64,000 nt of DNA from Solwaraspora sp. WMMA2065 (GTDB lineage Bacteria; Actinomycetota; Actinomycetes; Mycobacteriales; Micromonosporaceae): NCBI RefSeq assembly GCF_030345075.1, contig NZ_CP128361.1, positions 2,790,001 through 2,854,000 on the forward strand, written 5' to 3'. The notes beneath the pieces are model-generated. The model ran no database searches. It was not told the origin of the DNA and saw nothing but the letters and a program-made list of their open reading frames with translations. Made by a program: the position numbers and the translations under genes. This document shows, piece by piece, positions 41,560 to 50,584 of the stretch. The stretch's first letter is position 1. Each line of letters begins with the position of its first letter.

Positions 41560-42855
41560 TCAGACGCGGGTCGGACCCGGCCGCCCCGCCGGCCGGGTCA
41601 GCCGCCGGTGCCAGGAGATCGCCGCCAGATCGGTGAGTGACGCGACCTGGTCGATGATCACCCGGGCCCGGGCCCGGTCGTCCGGCGCGTCCGACCACAA
41701 TGGGAGGAAGACCGGGTCCAGACCGGCCGGGGCGTACCCGGTCAACGCCTCGACGAGTTCGGCGAGGATCTCCCGCTGCCGCAGGTAGCCGGCGGCGGCA
41801 CCGGGCCGACGCATCACGTAGCGCAACGCCAGCCCTTTCAGCAGCGCGCACCGGGCGCGCACCACCCGGGGCACGACCAGATCGGCCGCGTACCGCCGCA
41901 CCGGCTGCCCACCGGAACGGTCCCGGGTGGCCGACACCGCGGCGGCGACGAACGCCCCGGTGAGCATGCTGGTCGTGCCCTTCAGCGCCGCCTGGGCCGG
42001 GTGGCTGCCGTCGTAGCCGATCAGCAGCCGCAACTCCGGTCGGGCCAGCAACTCGGCCAGGATGCCGGCCAGAACGTCGGCGGACTCGGTGGAGTAGGCC
42101 GCGGCGACGTCGGCCGCCAGCGCGGCCTGTTCGTCGGGGTCCGCGATCAGCCGACCGAGGTCGATGTAGCCGCCGTGGATACCGTCCTCCAGGTCGTGCA
42201 CCGAGTACGCGACGTCGTCGGCCCAGTCCATCACCTGCGCTTCCAGGCAGCGCCGCCGGCCGTCGGGCGCGCCGTCGCGCAGCCAGGTGAACACCGGCTG
42301 GTCGTCGGCGTACACCCCGAACTTGCGCTCGCCGGGCTGTCGTGGCCAGGGGTACTTGCAGGTAGCGTCGAGCGAGGCCCGGGTGAGGTTGAGCCCGACG
42401 GAGTCGCCGGACGGACCGATCACCTTGGCCTCCAGCCGGGTGAGCACCCGCAGCGTCTGCGCGTTGCCTTCGAAGCCGCCGTAGCCGGCGGCGACCTCGT
42501 CCAGCGCCCGCTCACCGTTGTGTCCGAAGGGCGGGTGTCCGAGGTCGTGGGCCAGGCCCGCGACGTCCACCACGTCCGGGTCACAGCCGAGCCGGGCACC
42601 CATCTCGCGGGCGATCTGCGCGACCTCCAGCGAATGGGTCAACCGGGTCCGGGGTACGCCGTCCGCGCCACTCGGATCCGCCAGATGCACCTGGGTCTTG
42701 GCCGCCAGCCGCCGGAACCCGGCCGAGTGCAGCACCCGGGCCCGGTCCCGCTCGTACGGGCTGCGCCCGTAGCCGGTGTCCTTGGCCGGCTCCGGCACCA
42801 GACGGTGCGCGTCGGCGGCGCGACCAACCGCCGGGCCGTCCGGAGAGGCACTCAC
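41560..42855 (-). CDS. dgt: Deoxyguanosinetriphosphate triphosphohydrolase-like HD protein
   Basis: The product is 431 residues from GTG 42855; the frame extends to 42954 but the extra residues look non-coding. YGRSPYERDRARVLHSAGFRRL (about residues 29-50), RTRLTHSLEVAQIAREMG and GLAHDLGHPPFGHNGERAL are the family's substrate-binding and HD metal motifs. The enzyme removes triphosphate from dGTP or other dNTPs and controls nucleotide pools. Neighbourhood with dnaG is common in actinomycetes. Confidence 0.93.
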   Translation of the reverse strand: MSASPDGPAVGRAADAHRLVPEPAKDTGYGRSPYERDRARVLHSAGFRRLAAKTQVHLADPSGADGVPRTRLTHSLEVAQIAREMGARLGCDPDVVDVAGLAHDLGHPPFGHNGERALDEVAAGYGGFEGNAQTLRVLTRLEAKVIGPSGDSVGLNLTRASLDATCKYPWPRQPGERKFGVYADDQPVFTWLRDGAPDGRRRCLEAQVMDWADDVAYSVHDLEDGIHGGYIDLGRLIADPDEQAALAADVAAAYSTESADVLAGILAELLARPELRLLIGYDGSHPAQAALKGTTSMLTGAFVAAAVSATRDRSGGQPVRRYAADLVVPRVVRARCALLKGLALRYVMRRPGAAAGYLRQREILAELVEALTGYAPAGLDPVFLPLWSDAPDDRARARVIIDQVASLTDLAAISWHRRLTRPAGRPGPTRV

Positions 42856-43049
42856 CTTCAGCAGCCTAACCGCTCCGGCAGGGCGGCGAACCGGCAGCCT
42901 GACCAGCCCGGCAGGGCGGCGAACTGGACCCCCTTGAGCGGCGGTGCCCGTCACCTGATCGGGTAACGATTTCGGGATGGTTTCCGGCTTGTGTCGTGAT
43001 GTTGACGTCGCCCCTGCGGGACCGCACCCGGCCAGTCCACAATCGGGGC

Positions 43050-43610
43050 GTGGCTGACCAGGGGTGGACCCGTACCAGCCGGCTCGTACACATCTGCGAT
43101 GTCGCCGAACCGATGCGGTACGCCGTCGAGGAGCACTGCGCCGGCCAGCTCATGGGAGAGCTGGCCGGCGCCAGCGCCTGCTGTCTGACCAGTTCGACCG
43201 GGCCGACCGGATCGACGCGACCAGCGCGCCGTCATCATCGGGTAGACATCCTGCTCGGCCGGCACCTGGTCACGGCCGGGGACGCTCCGCCGCACGGCTA
43301 CGCCCGGTCGGCACGACTGGCCACGCTGGCGCTGGCCCTGCCGGCGGCGGACGGCATCCTGGTCACCGCCCGCTGGCAGACCCACGGCCGGCCCGAGTCC
43401 TGCTGGCTGGGGTTCGGCGACGGGCCGGACGGCCGGACGTTCCTGCTGCTGCTGCAGGCTGCGGTGGAGCGGGCCACTCAGCCACGTCCGCTGAGTACGC
43501 AGAACTCGTTGCCCTCCGGATCCGCCAGCACCATCCAGGTGACGTCACCCTGGTCGATGTCGACCCGGCGGGCACCCATGTCGACCAGCCGCTCGACCTC
43601 CGCTGCCTGA
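43050..43610 (+). CDS. Hypothetical protein whose 3' end overlaps an antisense gene
   Basis: From GTG 43050 the frame shows strong third-position GC and protein-like sequence (WTRTSRLVHICDVAEPMRY, VDILLGRHLVTAGDA, LATLALALPAADGILV, SCWLGFGDGPDGRTFLLLLQAAVE) to about 43475. The last ~45 codons, to 43610, run antisense through the VOC gene and look non-coding, so the original stop may have been lost. It is soluble, with several Cys and His and no recognised domain. Start and end are uncertain. Confidence 0.45.
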   Translation: MADQGWTRTSRLVHICDVAEPMRYAVEEHCAGQLMGELAGASACCLTSSTGPTGSTRPARRHHRVDILLGRHLVTAGDAPPHGYARSARLATLALALPAADGILVTARWQTHGRPESCWLGFGDGPDGRTFLLLLQAAVERATQPRPLSTQNSLPSGSASTIQVTSPWSMSTRRAPMSTSRSTSAA

Positions 43611-43828
43611 TCCGTCGGGCGCAGGTCGATGTGCAGCCGGTTCTTCAACTGCTTGCTCTCCGGCACCGGAACGAAGATCAGCCCGGGCAGTTGGTCCGGT
43701 GAGCGCCGGATCTCCACCTCGTCCGACGCCTCGTGCACGATCTGGTAGCCGAGCGCCTGCGCCCACCATCTGGCCAGCCGGGCCGGGTCGTGGGCGTCGA
43801 CCACCAGGTTCTCCCACTGACTTGCCAC
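43478..43828 (-). CDS. VOC/glyoxalase-like small protein
   Basis: The product is 116 residues from GTG 43828, with AGGAGG upstream. VVDAHDPARLARWWAQALGY (about residues 10-29), a central beta hairpin, NRLHIDLRP (about 63-71) and MVLADPEGNEFCVLSG (about 98-113) are the hallmarks of the vicinal-oxygen-chelate fold (glyoxalase-like family). His and Glu metal ligands are present in the usual places. It may be a binding or resistance protein; substrate unknown. Confidence 0.9.
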   Translation of the reverse strand: MASQWENLVVDAHDPARLARWWAQALGYQIVHEASDEVEIRRSPDQLPGLIFVPVPESKQLKNRLHIDLRPTDQAAEVERLVDMGARRVDIDQGDVTWMVLADPEGNEFCVLSGRG

Positions 43829-44289
43829 CGGCCACCTCCTGAGGTCGTACGGACCCGGTTCCAGGCCTACCGTACGGCGACCACCACCGACCCGGCAGGG
43901 TGACGGGCCAAACACCCGAAGTCAGTTTGATGATCGTTCGCAATAGCCGATCAGTTATCAGTTGCTGTCCGATTGCCGATGGTTACGGGTCCACAAAGAA
44001 ACATCGCCTGCGGTAACGTGCCAGGAGCACATCGTCACTGCTACCTCGACCGGACGATTGGACAACCCGCTGGTGTCGATCATCGACCGACCGAGGCCCG
44101 CCGGCACCCCACCCGGCCCGGTGGCGGAACCCTGCGCCCCACCGTCGCGCGGCGCGCAACGTCGCCGACGCCGCGCCGACCGCAGTCGCCCTCCCCACCC
44201 GGCCACCACCCGCCCGTACGCCTGCGGCGGGTCGCTCGGGACGAGGTCGGCGACCAGCCAACCGGACGATCGAGTGAAGGAGACCGCCG
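43829..44289. promoter_or_regulatory. 461-bp gap without a convincing gene
   Basis: The part 43915-44010 is AT-rich and probably carries divergent promoters for the VOC and roadblock genes; it contains GATCAGTTATCAGTTG (about 43949-43964). The remainder has open frames but no coding signature that I trust. Confidence 0.4.
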
Positions 44290-44778
44290 GTGGACACTGA
44301 CACCGCTATCGTTACCGAGCTGAACGGGCTACGCCGCCGGGTGCCCGATGTGACCGGCTCCGTACTGACCGGCGTGGACGGCCTGCTGATCACCCACGAC
44401 CTCGCCAGCGCCGAAGCGGAGAGCATCGCCGCGCTGGCCGCCGCAAGCGTCGGCCTGGGGCGACGGTTCGCGATGACCGCCGGCCACGGTGACCTGAGGG
44501 AGACCGTGATCCACGGCAGCCGGGGCCAGGTCGCCCTCTACCCGGTGGGCGACCGGGCGCTGCTCGCCGTACTCGCCGGACCGGGCACCGATCCGGGCCT
44601 GCTGCACGCGCACGGCCGCCGGGCGGCGCGGTCGATCGGGGAGCTGCTGCGGAGCAAACCGGCCAGCAACGTCGCGGCACCGGTGCCGGGACTACTGGAC
44701 AATCACGCGCCGCTGGCGGTCCGCACCCCGATGGCGACCCTGCCGTACAACCCGGCGTTACCGCGCCGCCGGTTCTGA
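44290..44778 (+). CDS. Roadblock/LC7-domain protein
   Basis: The product is 162 residues from GTG 44290, preceded by AAGGAGA. Residues about 3-115 form a roadblock fold: LNGLRRRVPDVTGSVLTGVDGLLITHDL, then AEAESIAALAAASVGLGRRF and VALYPVGDRALLAVLAGPGTDPGLL. Such proteins are usually partners of small MglA-like GTPases in actinobacterial conservons. No GTPase or ATPase partner is adjacent here, which is slightly unusual. A disordered tail of ~40 residues follows. Confidence 0.85.
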   Translation: MDTDTAIVTELNGLRRRVPDVTGSVLTGVDGLLITHDLASAEAESIAALAAASVGLGRRFAMTAGHGDLRETVIHGSRGQVALYPVGDRALLAVLAGPGTDPGLLHAHGRRAARSIGELLRSKPASNVAAPVPGLLDNHAPLAVRTPMATLPYNPALPRRRF

Positions 44779-44805
44779 CCGACGCCGGCCGGCGGGGACC
44801 GAGGC

Positions 44806-44846
44806 AGCGGCCGGGCACCCTCCCGCCCCCAGGGTGCCCGGCCGCT
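44806..44846. terminator. Bidirectional terminator between roadblock gene and ppdK
   Basis: AGCGGCCGGGCACCCT (44806-44821) pairs perfectly with AGGGTGCCCGGCCGCT (44831-44846) around a 9-nt loop, between two convergent genes. A 17-bp tandem duplication (GCCAGCGGCCGGTCAGC) follows at about 44853-44886 and reaches the ppdK stop. Confidence 0.8.
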
Positions 44847-44879
44847 CTGCGCCAGCGGCCGGTCAGCGCCAGCGGCCGG

Positions 44880-47615
44880 TCAGCGGCTGTCCGAGCCGGT
44901 TGACTCGACCGTCGCCCGGCCGGCCTCCAGCCGGGCCACCGGCACCCGGAACGGCGAGCAGGACACGTAGTCCAGGCCCGCCTCGTGGAAGAAGTGCACC
45001 GAGTCGGGGTCGCCGCCATGCTCGCCGCAGACCCCGATCTTCAGGCCGGGCCGGGCGGCGCGGCCCTCCTCGACGGCGATCCGCACCAGCCGGCCCACCC
45101 CGTCCCGGTCGATCGACTCGAACGGCGAGATGCCGAAGATGCCCAGCTCCAGGTAGCGCCAGAAGAACGCGCCCTCCACGTCGTCACGGGAGAATCCCCA
45201 GCCCATCTGGGTCAGGTCGTTGGTGCCGAAGGAGAAGAACTGCGCCGATCCGGCGAGCTGACCGGCGGTCAACGCGGCCCGGGGCACCTCGATCATGGTG
45301 CCGATCAGGATCTCGACCGACCGGTCGCCGAGCACCTCGGCGATGATCCGGTCGGCTTCCGCGCGTACCGTCTCCAGTTCCTGGACCGCGCCGACCAGCG
45401 GGACCATGATCTCCGGTCGCGGATCGCGCCCGGCGGCGGCCAACTCGACGGCCGCCTCGGTGATCGCCCGCACCTGCATCGCGAACAACCCCGGGATGAC
45501 CAGGCCGAGCCGCACGCCACGGAGCCCGAGCATCGGGTTCTGCTCGTGCATCCGGCGCACCGCGGCGAGCAGGGCCGCGTCGCGGCCGGCCTCCTGACCC
45601 CGGGCCTGCGCCAGGGCGACCGACACGGCCAGCTCCTCCAGCGACGGCAGGAACTCGTGCAGCGGCGGATCGATCAGCCGTACGGTGACCGGCAGGCCGT
45701 CCATCTCCTGGAAGATCTCCCGGAAGTCGGCCCGCTGCAGGGGCAGCAGTTCGTCCAGCGCGGCCGCACGCTCCGCCTCGTCACGGGCCAGGATCAACCG
45801 CTCCACCAGCTCCCGGCGGTCGCCGAGGAACATGTGCTCGGTGCGGCACAGCCCGATCCCCTCGGCGCCGAACCGCCGGGCCCGCGCGGCGTCCGCGCCG
45901 GTGTCGGCGTTCGTGCGCACCGTCAGCCGCCGCCGGTCGTCGGCGTGGGACAGGATCCGGTGTACGGCGAGCACCAGCGGGTCGGTGGTGGTCGCCGGGT
46001 CGACGGAGCCTTCGAAGTACTGCACCACCTCGGACGGGCGCACCGGCACCGCACCGAGGTACAGGCAGCCGCTGGTGCCGTCGATCGACACCACGTCACC
46101 TTCGGAGACGATCTGGTCACCGACGATGAACCGCCCGGCGCCGGCGTCGATGTCGAGGGCGTCGGCCCCGCACAGGCAGGTCTTGCCCATCCCCCGGGCC
46201 ACCACTGCGGCGTGGCTGGTCTTGCCTCCCCGGCTGGTCAGGATGCCCTGCGCGGCGATCATGCCGGGCAGGTCGTCGGGGTTGGTCTCCCGCCGGACCA
46301 GAATCGCCTGCTCCCCCTGCCGGGCCAGCTCGACCGCCCGGGCCGAGTCGAAGACGACTTTGCCGACCGCCGCGCCCGGCGAGGCACCGATCCCGGTGGC
46401 GATCGTCGGCGGCGCGTCGGACAGGTCGAAGCAGGGGAACATCAGCTGCGCCAGCTGCGCCCCGCTGACCCGGTGCAGCGCCTCGTCCAGATCGATGATT
46501 CCCTCGTCGACCAGCTGGCTGGCGATGACGAACGCGGCGGCGGCGGTCCGCTTGCCGACCCGGGTCTGCAGCATCCACAGCTTGCCGCGTTCGATGGTGA
46601 ACTCGATGTCGCACAGATCCCGGTAGTGGTTCTCCAGCCGGGCCATGATGGTCAACAGCTCACCGTACGACCGGGGGTCGAGCCGGGCCAGCTCCTGCAA
46701 CGGCAGCGTGTTACGGATCCCGGCGACAACGTCCTCGCCCTGCGCGTTGGCCAGGTAGTCGCCGTAGACCCCCTGGTCACCGCTGGCCGGGTCGCGAGTG
46801 AAGGCGACACCGGTGCCGGAGTCCGGCCCCAGGTTGCCGAAGACCATCGCGACCACGTTGACCGCGGTGCCGAGTTCGGTGGGGATCCGTTCCTGACGCC
46901 GGTAGATCACCGCCCGTTCGGCGTTCCACGAGTCGAAGACCGCCCGGATCGCCAGGTCGAGCTGCTCGCGGGGGTCCTGCGGGAAGTCCCGGCCGGTGTG
47001 CGCGAAAAAGATCTTCTGGTACGCCCGGACCAGTCCACGCAGCGCGTCGGCGTCCAGCGCGAGATCGTCGTCGGAGCCGGTGGCCCGCTTGGCCGCCTCC
47101 AGCGCCTGGTCGAACTCCTCCCCCGGCACCCCGCAGACCGTTCGGCCGAACATCTGGACCAGCCGGCGGTAGGAGTCCCAGGCGAACCGTTCGTCACCGC
47201 CGGCCTGGGCAGCGAGCCCTGCCACGCACTCGTCGTTGAGGCCCACGTTGAGCACCGTCTCCATCATTCCCGGCATGGAGAACCTTGCCCCGGAGCGGAC
47301 CGAGACCAGCAGCGGGTCGGCCGGGTCACCGAGCCGTTTGCCACGCTGGCGCTCCAGCCGGGCCAGGGCGGCGGCGATCTGGTCGGGCAGATCCGGCGGT
47401 ACCGCGCCGGTCGCCAGGTAGGCCCGGCACGCCTCGGTGGTGATGGTGAAGCCGGGTGGGACCGGCAGGCCGAGGTTGGTCATCTCGGCCAGGTTCGCCC
47501 CCTTGCCGCCGAGCAGATCCCGCTGGTCGCGGTTTCCCTCGGTGAAGTCGTAGACGTACCTGTGGTGATGGGCTGTCTGCCGGGACGGGTCGCCCGGTCC
47601 GCCGGATTCCGCCAT
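44880..47615 (-). CDS. ppdK: Pyruvate, phosphate dikinase
   Basis: The product is 911 residues from ATG 47615, with GGGAGG upstream; length is normal for the family. The N-terminal ATP-grasp nucleotide domain has LLGGKGANLAEMTNLGLPVPPGF. The central swivelling domain has the phosphohistidine loop GGKTSHAAVVARGMGK. The C-terminal PEP barrel has GLCRTEHMF, EIMVPLVG, GTNDLTQ and CGEHGGDPDS. It interconverts pyruvate, ATP and phosphate with PEP, AMP and PPi, serving gluconeogenesis. No adjacent regulator kinase is seen. A perfect 16-bp palindrome lies 41 bp upstream. Confidence 0.97.
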   Translation of the reverse strand: MAESGGPGDPSRQTAHHHRYVYDFTEGNRDQRDLLGGKGANLAEMTNLGLPVPPGFTITTEACRAYLATGAVPPDLPDQIAAALARLERQRGKRLGDPADPLLVSVRSGARFSMPGMMETVLNVGLNDECVAGLAAQAGGDERFAWDSYRRLVQMFGRTVCGVPGEEFDQALEAAKRATGSDDDLALDADALRGLVRAYQKIFFAHTGRDFPQDPREQLDLAIRAVFDSWNAERAVIYRRQERIPTELGTAVNVVAMVFGNLGPDSGTGVAFTRDPASGDQGVYGDYLANAQGEDVVAGIRNTLPLQELARLDPRSYGELLTIMARLENHYRDLCDIEFTIERGKLWMLQTRVGKRTAAAAFVIASQLVDEGIIDLDEALHRVSGAQLAQLMFPCFDLSDAPPTIATGIGASPGAAVGKVVFDSARAVELARQGEQAILVRRETNPDDLPGMIAAQGILTSRGGKTSHAAVVARGMGKTCLCGADALDIDAGAGRFIVGDQIVSEGDVVSIDGTSGCLYLGAVPVRPSEVVQYFEGSVDPATTTDPLVLAVHRILSHADDRRRLTVRTNADTGADAARARRFGAEGIGLCRTEHMFLGDRRELVERLILARDEAERAAALDELLPLQRADFREIFQEMDGLPVTVRLIDPPLHEFLPSLEELAVSVALAQARGQEAGRDAALLAAVRRMHEQNPMLGLRGVRLGLVIPGLFAMQVRAITEAAVELAAAGRDPRPEIMVPLVGAVQELETVRAEADRIIAEVLGDRSVEILIGTMIEVPRAALTAGQLAGSAQFFSFGTNDLTQMGWGFSRDDVEGAFFWRYLELGIFGISPFESIDRDGVGRLVRIAVEEGRAARPGLKIGVCGEHGGDPDSVHFFHEAGLDYVSCSPFRVPVARLEAGRATVESTGSDSR

Positions 47616-47655
47616 GTTGGCCTCCCATGTGCCGTTCGGCGCTGAACGATGGTTC

Positions 47656-47671
47656 ACCAATGGCCATTGGT
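47656..47671. promoter_or_regulatory. Perfect palindrome ACCAATGGCCATTGGT upstream of ppdK
   Basis: The 16-bp dyad with no spacer is centred about 48 bp before the ppdK start, within an AT-richer patch. This is a typical position and size for a transcription-factor operator. The factor is unknown. Confidence 0.6.
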
Positions 47672-47863
47672 TGGCGCAGGTTAAGCGACCAGGGAGGCAA
47701 GCCGACAGTAGTGGGTGACCAGCCGCACAGGAAACGACACGGGTGGCGATCGGATGCCGTCCTGGGAGCGCTTCCGTGCGCAGTTCTGCGCATTCACCGG
47801 TGTGCTGGATCACTCCGGTCGAGCGGTGTGCGGTACGGGTTCGCCAGCCGGTTCCAGCCGGTT

Positions 47864-49057
47864 TCAGCCGCCGGAATCGGCGATCTCCGCCCCGGCCGGG
47901 ACGGAATCGTCGTCCCGGCTGGCCAGCCACCCGTACGGCAGGAAGACCTTGCCCGGCGAGTTCGTCCGGCCCCGCGGCTGGCCCAACGTGTGCCGGGGGA
48001 ACGGCTCTGCCGGGTCGAGCTTGGACAGCAGCGCGTCGAGCTCCGCCAGGCTGGACACCATGGCGAGGGCCCGGCGCAGCTCACCGCCGACCGGGAAGCC
48101 TTTCAGGTACCAGGCCACGTGCTTACGGAAGTCGGTGCAGCCGTCCCGCTCGGCGTCGGCCCGCCCGTCGCGTCCGGTGCCGAACCAGTCGACCAGCAGC
48201 TCGGCGTGCCGGCGCATGGTGGCGGCGACCGCGCCCAGGGTCGGCAACGTCCGCCCGGACCCGCCCTCGAACGCCGCCGACAGGTCGGCGAACAGCCACG
48301 GCCGGCCCAGACAGCCCCGGCCGACGACGACCCCGTCAGCGGCGGTGTGCGCCACCATCCGCACCGCGTCGTCGGCCTCCCAGATGTCACCGTTGCCGAG
48401 CACCGGCACGCTCAACGCCTGCTTGAGCCGGCCGATCGCGTCCCAGTCGGCGGTACCCGAGTACCGCTGGGCGGCGGTACGGGCGTGCAGCGCCACCGCC
48501 GCGACCCCGGCCTCCTGAGCCGCCAGCCCGGCGTCCAGATACGTCAGGTGATCGTCGTCGATGCCCTTGCGCATCTTCACCGTCACCGGCACCCCGGCCG
48601 GCGCGGCCGCCCGGACCGCACCGGCGACGATCCGGCTGAACAGCCGGTGCCGCCACGGCAACGCCGCACCACCGCCCTTTCGGGTGACCTTGGGCACCGG
48701 GCAGCCGAAGTTCAGGTCGATGTGATCGGCCAGGTCACGTTCCACCACGATCCGCACCGCGGCTGCGGTGACCTGCGGATCGACCCCGTACAGCTGCAGG
48801 CTCCGGGGGCGTTCGGACGGCGCGAACGCGATCATCCGCAGCGTCTTCGGATTGCGCTCGACCAGCGCCTGCGTGGTGATCATCTCGCAGACGTACAGCC
48901 CACCGCCCTGCTCACGGCACAACCGGCGGAAGGCGACGTTGGTGATCCCGGCCATCGGTGCCAGGACCACCGGCGGCCACACCTGGTGGCGGCCGAGCGG
49001 CAGCGGCGGCAGGGCCGGCGCGGACCCACCGGCCGGCCGGGACGCGGTGACAGACAC
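47864..49057 (-). CDS. dusB: tRNA-dihydrouridine synthase (DusB-like)
   Basis: The product is 397 residues from GTG 49057. The FMN barrel begins PPVVLAPMAGITNVAFRRLC (about residues 28-47). DLNFGCPVPKVTRKGGGAAL (about 113-132) carries the catalytic Cys, VTVKMRKGIDDDHLTY and LHARTAAQRYSG (about 192-203) bind flavin and tRNA, and GNGDIW and GRGCLGRPWLF close the barrel. It reduces specific uridines in tRNA D-loops. A C-terminal disordered tail of ~30 residues is present. Confidence 0.95.
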   Translation of the reverse strand: MSVTASRPAGGSAPALPPLPLGRHQVWPPVVLAPMAGITNVAFRRLCREQGGGLYVCEMITTQALVERNPKTLRMIAFAPSERPRSLQLYGVDPQVTAAAVRIVVERDLADHIDLNFGCPVPKVTRKGGGAALPWRHRLFSRIVAGAVRAAAPAGVPVTVKMRKGIDDDHLTYLDAGLAAQEAGVAAVALHARTAAQRYSGTADWDAIGRLKQALSVPVLGNGDIWEADDAVRMVAHTAADGVVVGRGCLGRPWLFADLSAAFEGGSGRTLPTLGAVAATMRRHAELLVDWFGTGRDGRADAERDGCTDFRKHVAWYLKGFPVGGELRRALAMVSSLAELDALLSKLDPAEPFPRHTLGQPRGRTNSPGKVFLPYGWLASRDDDSVPAGAEIADSGG

Positions 49058-49137
49058 GCCGTCCAGGATTCCACGGACCCACCCGGCGCCGGACCCGGGT
49101 GGGGGTCAGCCGGTCGGCAACCGCTCCGGGTGGGGGG

Positions 49138-50514
49138 TCAGCTGGGCGGCAACCGCTCCAGCAGGTACCGCTCGACCTGGTCCAGTGACACCCGCTGCTG
49201 CGCCATGGTGTCCCGGTCCCGCACGGTGACCGCGTCGTCGGTCAGCGTCTCGAAGTCGACCGTGACGCAGTACGGCGTACCGATCTCGTCCTGACGCCGG
49301 TAGCGGCGACCAATGGCCTGCGAATCGTCGAACTCGACCATCCAGCGGCGCCGCAACGCGGCACCCAGGTCACGTGCCTTCGGCGAGAGGTCGGCGTTTC
49401 GCGACAGCGGCAGCACCGCCACCTTGACCGGGGCGATCCGTGGATCGAGACGGAGCACGGTCCGCTTGTCGACGCCGCCCTTGGTGTTCGGTGCCTCGTC
49501 CTCGTCGTACGCCGCCAGCAGCAGAGCGAAGACCGTCGCGGTGAGGTCCGCCGCCGGCTCGATCGCGTACGGCACCCACCGCTCACCCCGGTCCTGGTCG
49601 AAATAGGAAAGGTCGGCCCCGGAATGCTTGGCATGGGCGGTCAGATCGTAGTCGGCGCGGTTCGTGATCCCTTCCAGCACCACGAATTCCTGATAGGCAC
49701 CACCGAGCCGGAATTCGATCTCGACGATCCGCTTGGCATGCTGCGGCAGGCCGGCGAGGGGCACCTCGGTACGGCGCAACTGCTGTGGCGCGAGACCCAG
49801 GTCGACGTACCAGTCCCACCGCTGCTGCGCCCAGTACTCCAGCCAGTCGTCGTCGCTTCCGGGCTCGACGAAGTACTCCAGCTCCATCCGCTCCCGCTCG
49901 TGACTGCGTAGCAGGAACTCGCCGGGGCCGACGACGTTGCGGAAGACCCGACCGACCTGGGCGATGCCGAACGGCGGCTTCTTGCGGGCGGCGATCATCA
50001 CGTTGGCGAAGTTCACGAAGGTGCCCGGTGCCGCCTCCGGCCGCAGGTAGTACCGGTCCGGTGACCCTGGACGGTCCGGCGAGACCTCGAGCAGCCCGCT
50101 GACCCGCTGCGGGTCGGTGAAGCTGCCCCGGCTGCCGCAGCTCGGACAGGCGAGCTCGGCGAGTGCGGCCGCCGGCTGTTCCCGGCGTACGGTGAACGCC
50201 TCGACGATCCGGTCCAGCGGCTGGGTGAGGTCGCAGGCCCGGCACCGGACCCGGGTCTGGGTGTAGGTGTCGAGCAGGTCGGACGCGGTGAACACCGGCC
50301 TCGCCTGGATGACCGCCGCGTCAAGGCCGACGACGTCGTCGCGGTGCTGCACCACCGTGCGCCACCACTGCCGGCGAACATGCTCCTTGAGCTCCACGCC
50401 GAGTGGCCCGTAGTCCCAGGCGACCGGCTGACCGCCGTAGACCTCACCAGACGGGAACGCGAAACCACGCCGGTGGGCGAGGCTGGCCACGGCGGCGATG
50501 CGGTCGGCTGGCAT
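49138..50514 (-). CDS. glyS: Glycyl-tRNA synthetase, class II single-chain type
   Basis: The product is 458 residues. RRGFAFPSGEVYGGQPVAWDYGPLG (about residues 14-38) is the diagnostic N-terminal block. A zinc-knuckle region with CRAC and CPSCGS (about 91-126) follows, then RPEAAPGTFVNFANV, GIAQVGRVFRNVVGPGEFLLRSHERERMELEYF and a C-terminal anticodon-binding domain. It charges tRNA-Gly. Downstream, a second copy of the last few codons (about 49106-49127) suggests a small tandem duplication at the 3' end. Confidence 0.96.
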   Translation of the reverse strand: MPADRIAAVASLAHRRGFAFPSGEVYGGQPVAWDYGPLGVELKEHVRRQWWRTVVQHRDDVVGLDAAVIQARPVFTASDLLDTYTQTRVRCRACDLTQPLDRIVEAFTVRREQPAAALAELACPSCGSRGSFTDPQRVSGLLEVSPDRPGSPDRYYLRPEAAPGTFVNFANVMIAARKKPPFGIAQVGRVFRNVVGPGEFLLRSHERERMELEYFVEPGSDDDWLEYWAQQRWDWYVDLGLAPQQLRRTEVPLAGLPQHAKRIVEIEFRLGGAYQEFVVLEGITNRADYDLTAHAKHSGADLSYFDQDRGERWVPYAIEPAADLTATVFALLLAAYDEDEAPNTKGGVDKRTVLRLDPRIAPVKVAVLPLSRNADLSPKARDLGAALRRRWMVEFDDSQAIGRRYRRQDEIGTPYCVTVDFETLTDDAVTVRDRDTMAQQRVSLDQVERYLLERLPPS

Positions 50515-50584
50515 GCGCTGCTCCTACACCGGCTGGCGGCCGGCGGGGATGTGCGGACGGGCTGATCTGGCAGATGTTCGGAGG

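Noticed and set aside
44985-47645. 886-residue plus-strand open frame
   Set aside because: It is a complete antisense shadow of ppdK.
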